Below, one piece after another: positions 55,113-64,000 of a stretch of DNA of 64,000 nt. The stretch spans positions 288,468 to 352,467 of the forward strand of contig JAREIK010000374.1 of assembly GCA_029783825.1 (NCBI GenBank). The letters run 5' to 3'. This stretch comes from Sapria himalayana (Eukaryota; Streptophyta; Magnoliopsida; Malpighiales; Rafflesiaceae). The notes beneath the pieces are model-generated. The model saw only the letters and a program-made list of their open reading frames with translations. It searched no databases and was not told the DNA's origin. Numbering within the stretch: position 1 is the first letter of the stretch; each line of letters opens with the position of its first letter. A program made the translations under genes and the position numbers.

Positions 55113-55670
55113 TAATGTTAACGAATATATAAATATATATATTTTATGGTAATAAATTTTAAAAAATTAATATTAATTTTTATGAAGATAATATGAAATA
55201 ATTTTAAAGGCATAAAATTTCATATTATTTGATATCTTTAATAATTTTTAAAAATCAAAAAATTACTTAAAGTGAGAAGATTATTAAAAAAAAGGTATAT
55301 TTATTATTTTAATATATACTGAATATTAAAAGCTAATAGTAAAAATATTACTCAGTTGTTTAATTATTATAAAATTTTTTAGGGGCAAACATCTATATAT
55401 TTATTCAAATTTTGAATTAATTATTTTTTTAAAAGTTTCCTACAATCATAAAATTTTTTATACTTATATTAATATTAATATTTACTAGTTTATTCGTCAA
55501 TTCAGATATTTTTGAAAATATTTTCTATTTAATCATACAATGACTTATTTTATATTTATTTTAGTAGAAATTTTAATGTATGTTAATTTAATTTTTAAAA
55601 TATCATAAAATTATTATACTTATATAATTAATTATTTAATGTTATTTTAATACAAATTTTTAAGTTGTAT
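55113..55670. repeat. Duplicated CACTA inner-flank segment
   Basis: AT-rich sequence closely matching 41235-41870 of the outer CACTA in the same orientation (shared GAAGATAATATGAAATAATT, AGGGGCAAACATCTAT and CAGATATTTTTGAAAATATT). No CACTA end is visible at its array junction. Confidence 0.75.
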
Positions 55671-56748
55671 TATCTTGTCCATATATTACACCTTTCTAGT
55701 TGAACTGAACTATTGATGCATGAAAATGGGCATTACCAAAAATCAAATTTTTTTTCTAATCTACATATCCCACATTATCTAAAATTTATTATTATATTTT
55801 TTTCTTGAGAAAACTGTAAGAAAACATTTTTTATGAAAAATAAATGACATTTTGAAAGAATATTTGATTGTTGTAAATATGAATAGTTAATCTTGCTTTG
55901 ATGCATGAGAAATTAAAAGCTAGTATTAATATCATTCATGAAAGCAAAAAATCCATGAATATCTCGTGTACACAAAAATTTGTATCAAACAAGAAAACTT
56001 GATTACTACTTCATAGAAATTTTTTTTAACCTCTCATTATCATCATCAATGAAATCTTATCTTAATATTATTTTGAACAAACATTGCTCTAACCATAAGA
56101 ACATGAGTTCAATCAACAAGAATACCTAATATACTTCTTCAGGATGCCTGTCAAATCACCTATCATTATGTCCGAGTAGATGTCTTACCTGCACTCCATT
56201 TACATTATAATAGCCCATTCAGCTTCTCTACACAACTTCACAGTTTCAATGCATTCAAGTTGTCTCGATGTAATCTGGTTCACCTTGATAAGAAGGGTCT
56301 ACGCCCTATCCATGAAACCAAATCAAATTAAAAACAAAAAAAAAGAAATAAAAACTTTCACACCTCAATGCTATGCCAAGCCTGTTACCAACTCATTGAG
56401 AAATCAACATCTTGCCTCTTGCTTGTATTTGAGGTCGTGGAGCATCTGATCCGACTCATAAAATTCAGATTCAGCAACATCCACCTCTATGGGTCACATA
56501 TGACATTGATGTAGTTGGAATCGAGATGTAAACCTTGTGAGCAATGATTTCAATAACACACAGTGGGAGTGCGATGGTTTTGATAACATATAGTGAGCAT
56601 GCAAAGATTTGCATATCATATAATGCATGGGTAATCATGGTAGCTAGTGCATAGTGGATGCACTCCTTCTAGGGGTTTATAGCTCTTTCCAACACACCCC
56701 CCCCCCCCCCCTAGAGTTTAGCTTTCCCTGGGGTCACTTTTGATACCA
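55671..56748. other. Unassigned stretch, possibly LTR-retrotransposon internal or gene-derived
   Basis: Less AT-rich from about 56080. It has a 15-base C run (56697-56711) and short frames only (56180-56449 plus), none recognised. If the LTR call beside it is right, this would be internal sequence read on the minus strand, but I see no gag or pol motif. Confidence 0.3.
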
Positions 56749-57002
56749 TGTAAAACATTAAATCACACAACATAAAATAAATATAATACACTTGCTGAAT
56801 AATCTAATACAAATAATGCCCTTATATAACATGTTATTTTTATTAGGGCAACTCATAGGATGAATAATTTTTATTACACTCTTGATGTGTACCTCTATGT
56901 TCTAGGCATGCCACAATGTGTAAGACATGCTAATTCTTCCTCCAAAAAGCTATCAATAGAACAACGTATCAATTGATAAAGTAGAGAACATGACACCCAA
57001 CA
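56749..57002 (-). mobile_element. Possible solo or 5' LTR, 254 bp, Ty1/copia-like
   Basis: On the minus strand the stretch starts TGTTGGGTGTCATG and ends GTTTTACA, so it has TG...CA ends. It is followed at once by TGGTATCAAAAGTG, close to the initiator-Met tRNA primer binding site used by many plant Ty1/copia elements. No second LTR copy was found leftward. It lies in the rearranged CACTA remnant. Confidence 0.4.
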
Positions 57003-57302
57003 AAACATAAGCAATATCACAAACATCATGCTCATCAATAAGAGAGTTATATATAGTATATATGTACATATAATATTATAGTGTATATGTACATATACTA
57101 AGTATATAGTACATATATACTACAGTATATATGTACATATATTCTATAGTATATATACATATACACTACAATATATATGGATGTCTTATATAGATATAGA
57201 ATAGCGGGTATAAATATAGATATAGAATAGCAGGTAAAGTATTATCCCATTTATACTTCACAAAGAAGGCACAAAACATCACTATCAAAATTAATAAGAA
57301 AT

Positions 57303-58060
57303 GCAAATATTATTTAAATTTTTTAAATATATCTAAAAACTCTTAGTGGAAAACTTGGAAGACAAGTGATGAGCTAGGTTTGGCGCATCAAAGTTCGCAA
57401 ATTGCCTCCCCGCAACTAGAACTCTCTTGGTCCCAAGGTCTATAAAGGGGTAGCTCTACCCCACCACCCACTGTGGCACCATGCTCCCATGTGGTTTTTT
57501 TAGAATGTTTCTTCCCCTCTCCGTGTGCTTGCACCAATGATTTTGATTACTTAGCTTCATTGTATTAGTCCATCAACCCTGTAGATTCTGCTGCCATATG
57601 GTTCCTCACTTGGTTCGAAGTAAGGGTCGTCAGTTCATTGTATGCATCAACATAACTACAGAACAATTCAATATGCACTCTATAAAAACAATATGCACTC
57701 CATAAAAATAATACACATGCAAAAAAAAATAAGAGGAACAAAACGTCAAAAATTAGATGTTTTGTCTTCCAAATATAAAAAAAGCAAATGGCTACAAAAT
57801 TTGCAAACTTCATATAGCAAGGCATCTTGACTCACCTTCCTCCTAGCTATTCTCACTCCTCTTCTTTTCATGCTCATTGGCAGGGGATACATCGATGTGC
57901 TAGTTGTGCAGCATGCGGATTTGCACCCACCACAACCCCATTAATAGCCATAGTTCCTCATGTTCAGCTCATTGTCATCCCTTACACTATGAACATGCAA
58001 GAGGGGGAGAACAAGCCGAATGAACACATTTAATAAAATTTCATTAGCAATCATTATGGA
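57303..58060. other. Less AT-rich stretch, not identified
   Basis: Includes CTATAAAGGGGTAGC at about 57449 and a weak minus frame at 57565-57825 whose end (AYNELTTLTSNQVRNHM) looks somewhat protein-like. No family is recognised. It may be a captured fragment or an element-specific insertion. Confidence 0.25.
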
Positions 58061-58759
58061 AATTAACAATTCAATAGTTAAATTCCACCAATGACAAATA
58101 AAAAGTAGTCATAGATCTAAATAGTGACAATGTAGATCTACACGAAATAAGAATGACAAGAACAAACATATGTCTACGTGGGACTAGAATTTTTGTGTTG
58201 ATCTCACAACTTCAAAAGCTAACTTGCTATTCCTAGCACCAGGAGAACAAGCCAAGCCTTTTATATACCTATAATAGGCTAAAACTCTACCATAAATATT
58301 TGGGTAACACAAACATATTCATAGATATATAAAAATAGTAATTATAGACATAAAAAACACGAATCTGAGTTGATTGTCATACAACTTCAATAAATATCTA
58401 AAAATGGCCAGCAATGATGTTTAGAGAGAGAAAAAGTGCAAAAATTAAATGTTTTAGTAATATTAAAGATAATAGAAGCTTAGCCTTCTTTGATCCTAAT
58501 GAGATTCGTAAAGATGGGACCCATCGATAGGAAGAACTGTGGCAATGTCTAAAGGCTTTGAATAATAATTTTTTTATGCCTCTCACATTAAATGTCCTAC
58601 AAAGATTCATGATTAGGTTAATCGGCAAAGCAAAGAACAAAACCAGAATAAAGGAAAATGATATCTCCGAAAAAAATCTCATCTTGTTTAGCTATACATA
58701 GACAAAAATCAAAAATAATTCAGAAATAATTCTGATACAAAACTATCATCATTATTAGT

Positions 58760-59740
58760 TGGTGCATTTATGCTAGCATCTTCTACATTGTTTGCAGATG
58801 GATCTTGAAATGTTATATCTCGCATCAATGCCACTAACTGTGACTTCATATAGTACATCTACTATTGTATTAAATTTTTAATTTCTTTCATTTCATCATT
58901 CATTTCTTTCATCTCATCATTCATTTCTTTAATTTCTTGTATTTCTTCCTTCAAATGTATAGTCTGCTCAAATATATCTTATTTATTTCCTACATTTCTT
59001 CCTTCAAATTAAATATCTGCTCATTCTTCTCTTTCACTTTGGTCTCCATAACTTCGGTCTCCATAACTTCAAAACTTTTATTTGTTTCTATTACTAGTTG
59101 TTTGACTACCTCATCCACCATTGTTGTGACAGATAAATTAGAAGCATGAAGACTACAACAAAATTCTAGTCCCTTCAGGTAGATATCATACACTCACTGC
59201 TTCTTTTGACCTTTTATAGTCTCCAAATAAATAGGATCATAGTCAATTGGTTGAAGATTCATAGAACCTTCAACTTGTTGAAAAGAAATTGTCACACATT
59301 CCTCCATGAATTCTTGTGATAAAATAGAGAAAAATACTATTCTAGATATACTTAAAATAAATTTAATGTTTTGTATTCTAAACAACTTTCAAAATTTACA
59401 GTAGTATCATAAAATTATATTAATATAATAGATTCTTACAGTAATCATCTGAGACTTTTTGTCAACAAACTGATAATTCTCTTTCTTTGCATGCAACTTC
59501 CTAAAATCTCATAAAAATTGGGATCACGACCCAATTCTCTAGCCTATAGTATGTATTTATTAAGTTAAAAATTAACAAATGTTAAAAATTTTAACAAAAT
59601 TAATAAAACCATGCATAGATTAGATTTATTTAAACTATTAGGATAACAACTAAATATATAAATGTTTTACTTTTAAAATTGTAGCAAATTTCAAACATGC
59701 TCAATGCTCAACTTTGACCCTCCTGTGTGGCAAGACATTT
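58760..59740 (-). pseudogene. Decayed CACTA second gene (TNPA-like), remnant copy
   Basis: On the minus strand: ELGRDPNFYEI (59500 region), a 1-base deletion, a FVDKKS equivalent, an intron-like gap, then MNLQPIDYDPIYLETIKGQKK at about 59261-59199 with a stop, VYDIYLKG, and a Glu/Lys-rich coiled-coil-like C-terminus around 59100-58870. It parallels 17290-18290 closely, with the same order and spacing. The N-terminal half is absent: homology stops near 59740 at a fold-back sequence. Confidence 0.75.
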
Positions 59741-59755
59741 TTGTTCCTAGTCATG

Positions 59756-59799
59756 CTGATCTTTAGAGATAAAAACATGTTTTTGGCTCTAAAGATCAG
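59756..59799. repeat. Loop-less fold-back, 22-bp arms
   Basis: CTGATCTTTAGAGATAAAAA... (59756-59777) is followed directly by its inverse (59778-59799), with 20 of 22 positions pairing. A further TTTAGAGATAAA occurs at 59818. It sits exactly where homology to the outer element switches from the second gene to the far end. Confidence 0.85.
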
Positions 59800-60419
59800 T
59801 TCGGATTGGGGGGTACTTTAGAGATAAATTTAACTCGATTATATAGTTCTTATAAATTTCAATAGGGACGAATATATCTATATTTATTTTTAAATATCAG
59901 TTTATTTTCATTTAAATATTATGAAAAATTAGTAATTTTTTTATAATTTAAAATTTTATAATTCTTTAGTAATTATTTTTTTAAAAAATTCCTTTAGGCA
60001 TAAAACTATTTTTTATAGTTAAAATAATATTAATATTTAATAATTTTTTTGTTAATTATTATATTTTTAATATACAATGAATTATTTAATCTTTTTATTA
60101 GTATAAATTTTAATATATGTTCATTTATTTTTTAAAATATCTTTAAAAATTTTTAAAATTGTAAAATTAATAATTTAATGTTATTGTAATCTTTATTAAA
60201 AGTTATTGTAGCATTTATTAATAGGTATTATAAAATATTATATTTTTTGTATTTATATATTTTTTAAATTATTTTTTATAATAACCTATTGTAATAAATA
60301 TAAGAGTAGAATGTGTATTTCAAAGATCACTCATCAATACATTGAATACGTACCTTTAATATACAAAATTAAATAAAATATTAAAACAAATAACATAAAA
60401 AAAATTAAATCATTAAATA

Positions 60420-60876
60420 GTGATGAAAATTATCCCCACCCGAAATAGTTAGGGAAAAATCCCTAACTAAATGGATATATTTTGAGAAAAATAAAATTAA
60501 AGAAATAATCACTTGCAATAAAATATAAAAAGTAAAATAAAATTTAGATAATTATTTAGTGATGGATTTTTTCTCGATCTAATTAGCTAGGGATATACCA
60601 TAACTAAATCCATCGCTAAATTTCCTACTTTTTTTATGTATAAATCTACGAAAATATTAGCAACAAAATATTTTCAATCGAACATTTCAATCACTAAGCT
60701 ATCACTAATCTATTACAAAATGTTAATTTAATGTAAAATCAAAAATTCTTTGTAGTGCATATTGCTATTGATATTTTAGCCCTAGCAAAATATTACCTAG
60801 CTAATCCCTCACTAATTAGGTTGGGATTTTAGCCCTAGCAAAATTTTCCTGGCTAAATTGATATTTTCTTGTAGTG
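60420..60876. repeat. CACTA right subterminal repeats (remnant)
   Basis: Sparse TTAGCTAGGGAT, CCCTAACTAAAT, CTAATCCCTCACTAA and TTTTAGCCCTAGCAAAA motifs, closing in TTTTCTTGTAGTG at 60876. Less regular than 42120-42784. Confidence 0.75.
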
Positions 60877-61386
60877 CATATATCTATATAGATAGATAAA
60901 CAAATACATTGAAAGATAGATAAATAAAAAAATAGATTGATTGATTGAATGATTGATAGTTAGACAGATAGACATATAGATAGATAGATTGATTGATTGA
61001 TAGATAGATTGCTAGAAAGATTTATAGACATATTGATAGACAGATAGATAGTTGATTGATAGAAAGATAGATAGACACATTGATAGACATGTAGAAATAC
61101 AAATAGATAGAGAGATAGGGAGACAGATAGATAGTTAGATAGATAGATAGACAAATTTAAAGATAGAAAGCTAGATAAACATATATATAGACAAATAAAT
61201 GTGTAGATAGATAGATAGATAGATAGACAAACAAATAAATAGATAGATAGATAGACAAATAGATATAAAAATAGATAGACATAAATAGGCAGAGCGATAG
61301 ACAAATAGTTAGATAAATAGATAGTTAGTTAGTTAGAAAGATATATAAATAGAGAGATAGACAGATAGACAAATTAATATACAGAC

Positions 61387-61417
<31 letters not shown>

Positions 61418-62483
61418 CGGATAGATAGAAAGATAGACAAATATATAAACAAATAGATAGATAGAAAGACCGATCGATAAATAGATGGACAAATAGATAG
61501 ACAGATAGACAGATAAATAGATAGACAGATAGATAGACTGATTTATAGAAAGATAGATATACTGATAGATAGAATGCCAGATAGATAGACAAATAGATAG
61601 ATATATAGATACACAAATAGAATGATTGAAAGATAGATAGATAAATAGATAAATAGATAGATATATATATATATATAGTGATAGATAGAGAGAAAGAATG
61701 ATAGATAAATTGATAGATAGATTGTTAGATATACAAATAGATAGAAAAATATAGATGTAGATATATAGTTAGCTAGAAAGATAGATTGACAAATTGATAG
61801 AAACATAGATAAACAAATTGATAGAAACATAGATAAACAAATTGATAGACAGATAAGTAGATAAATAGATAGAAAGATAGATAGATTGATTGATAGAAAG
61901 ATTGATAGACAGATTGATAGACAAATAGATAGATAGATTCTTAAAAAGATTGAAATATAGAATGATAGATAAATAGATAAATAAATTTATAAACAAATTG
62001 ATAGACTGGTAGATAGATAGATATATCGACAGAAAGATATACAGATATATACAAAGATAGATATAAAGATAGATTGATAGAGATATTAGATTGATAGAGA
62101 TATATATAGATAGATAGATATACAGATAAATAGACAAATAGATAAAGTGAGAAAGATAGATAAATACAAAAATAGATATAAAGATAGATAGATAAACTAA
62201 TAGATAGATAGATGGATAGATAGACAAATAAATAAACAGATAGATAGATAGATTGACATATTAATAGATAGATAGGTAGACAGATAGATTGACAGAAAGA
62301 TATGTAGATAGGTTTAAAGAAAAATAGATAGATAGAATGATAGATTAATTAATAGATAAATTGATACATAGATTGATAGATAGATTTACAGAGAGATTGT
62401 TAGAAATATAGATAGACAGAAAGATAGATAAATAGATAAATAGATATACAGATAGATTAATAGATAGATAAATAGATAGATAG

Positions 62484-62530
<47 letters not shown>

Positions 62531-63545
62531 AATAGATAGATAGATATACAGATAGATAGACAAATAGATAGACATATAGATATATATAGATAAATAAATA
62601 GAAAGAGACAAAATAGATAGATAGATAGACTGATAGAAAGAGAAAGATATACAAATAGATCAATATATTGATAGATAGATAGGTAGATAGATAGATAGAT
62701 AGACAAATAAATAGATTTATTTATAGAAAGATAGAGAAATAAATATACAGATTGAAAGACAGATTAACAAACATAAAGATAGATAGAGAGATATATAGAT
62801 AGATAGAGAGATAGAAGTGATAAATAGATAGATGGACAGATAGATATACAAATTGAATGATAGATAGATAGATATATATAAAGATTGACAGATTCATAGA
62901 TAGAATATTTGATAGATATATTAATAAATAGCTAGATAAATAAAGAAATTGATAGATAGATAGATATATAGATTGAATGATTATTAATAGATTAATAGAT
63001 AGATTAATAGTGAGATTGATAGACAAATGGATAAGTAGACAAATATATAGAAAGATAGATAGATTGATTGATAGATAGATAGATTGATTAGTAGACAGAT
63101 AGATAGATTGATTGATTGACAAATTAATAAGAAGTTTGATAGAAAGATTGATAAAAAGATTTATAGACAGATTGATAGAAATATAGAATTAAAGATAGAT
63201 AGAGAAAAAGATAGACATATAGAAAGACATAGATATTTAGATAGATAGATAGATAAATAGATAGAAAGATAGATAAATAGATAATTTGATAGTTAGATAG
63301 ATTATTAGACAGAGAGATAAAGATATATATAGATAGATAGATAGATAGACAGATAAATAGATAGATAGATAAAAAAAATAGATAGATAGATTGATTTATT
63401 GGTTGACAGTTAGATTGATTTATTGATTGACTGATAGATAAATAGATTGATAGATATAGAAATACATAGGCAGTTAAATAGACAAATAGATAGAAAAATA
63501 TATAGTTATATAGATCGACAGATAAATAAATAAATAAATAAATAA

Positions 63546-63582
<37 letters not shown>

Positions 63583-64000
63583 TTGATAGACAGATTTATA
63601 AAGAGATTGAAGGAAAAATAGATATACAATTAGATTGTTAGATATATAGATAAAGATAGATAGCTAGATAGATAGATAGATAGATAGACAATTAGATAGA
63701 CAGGTAGATAAATAGATAGATAGATAGACATATAGATAGACAAATAGATTGACAGACAAATAGATAGATATATTGATAAACACATAGATAAATAGATAGA
63801 TATATAGATAGATAGATTAATAGATTGATTGATTTAAAGATTGATAAACATATTGATAAATAGATTGATATATATATATATATTTATAGATAGATTGAAA
63901 AATAAAAAGATAGAAAGATAGATAAATAGATATATAGATTGAGTGTTATACACATTTTTAGACAAATAGATAAAGATATAAATATATATATATATATATA
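60877..64000. repeat. Degenerate (GATA)n array, final block
   Basis: AGAT orientation again, with the same degree of unit variation. It includes an (AT)n(AC)n run at 62485-62527 and an (AAAT)n(AT)n run at about 63521-63580. It contains a 28-bp local duplication (AAATTGATAGAAACATAGAT core) near 61795-61850. It runs off the right edge. Confidence 0.96.

Larger units (their letters stand above)
57003..60876 (-). mobile_element. Deleted remnant of a CACTA element of the outer-element family
   Basis: The right end on the minus strand from 60876 reads CACTACAAGAAAATATC, with TAGCTAGG-type subterminal motifs at 60420-60876. Its inner parts match the outer element in order: 57040-58400 with the single-copy form of the 2.1-kb duplicated region, 58100-59740 with 16700-18290, and 59840-60420 with 41470-42120. 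The whole TNP2 gene is missing. No left CACTA end was found, so the left side is truncated or rearranged. Confidence 0.7.

Overview
This is a gene-poor, very AT-rich block of plant nuclear DNA built almost entirely from repeats and transposable elements (TEs). The plant assignment rests on En/Spm-type CACTA elements with TNP2-like transposases (DUF4218 and DUF4216 regions), a plant-type CACTA second gene carrying a Ulp1-like peptidase, a BED-finger hAT element with GGCACGG-rich ends, and a retrocopy of a plant-type ARF1 GTPase. I cannot place it to genus. I found no intact host gene, tRNA, rRNA or CRISPR array.

Layout: (1) 1-12211 is a degenerate (GATA/GACA)n array. (2) 12212-42784 is a large decayed CACTA element coding on the minus strand, inserted in the array. 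It holds short ~50-bp end repeats, a 2.1-kb internal tandem duplication, a decayed second gene (17.3-19.2 kb) and a decayed TNP2 gene (30.34-33.93 kb). It is interrupted by a second CACTA element at 19301-30336, coding on the plus strand and flanked by TAT/TAT. Removing that element rejoins the outer TNP2 reading frame. The outer element also carries a 900-bp ARF1 retrocopy flanked by a perfect 17-bp duplication, a Ty3/gypsy RNase H fragment, and AT-rich filler with TA/TG microsatellites. (3) 42785-46683 is GATA array again. (4) At about 46684 the array changes strand to (TCTA)n and runs to 55112, interrupted at 50879-54659 by a hAT element with a perfect 8-bp target duplication (TGTTTACG). 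(5) 55113-60876 is a rearranged remnant of the same CACTA family as the outer element, with a possible solo LTR. (6) 60877-64000 is GATA array.

All coding content is TE-derived or captured. The CACTA elements and the hAT have lost function through stops and frameshifts. The hAT is the best preserved: one 708-codon frame with only three nonsense codons. The order of events can be read in part: array first, then the outer CACTA, then the ARF1 retrocopy and inner CACTA within it. The hAT entered the TCTA array separately. I did not find a convincing new molecular system. The most interesting points are the ~24 kb of degenerate GATA DNA with a strand switch, the nested CACTA with a readable empty site, the captured host exon in the inner CACTA, and the ARF1 retrocopy with a clean target duplication but no poly(A).
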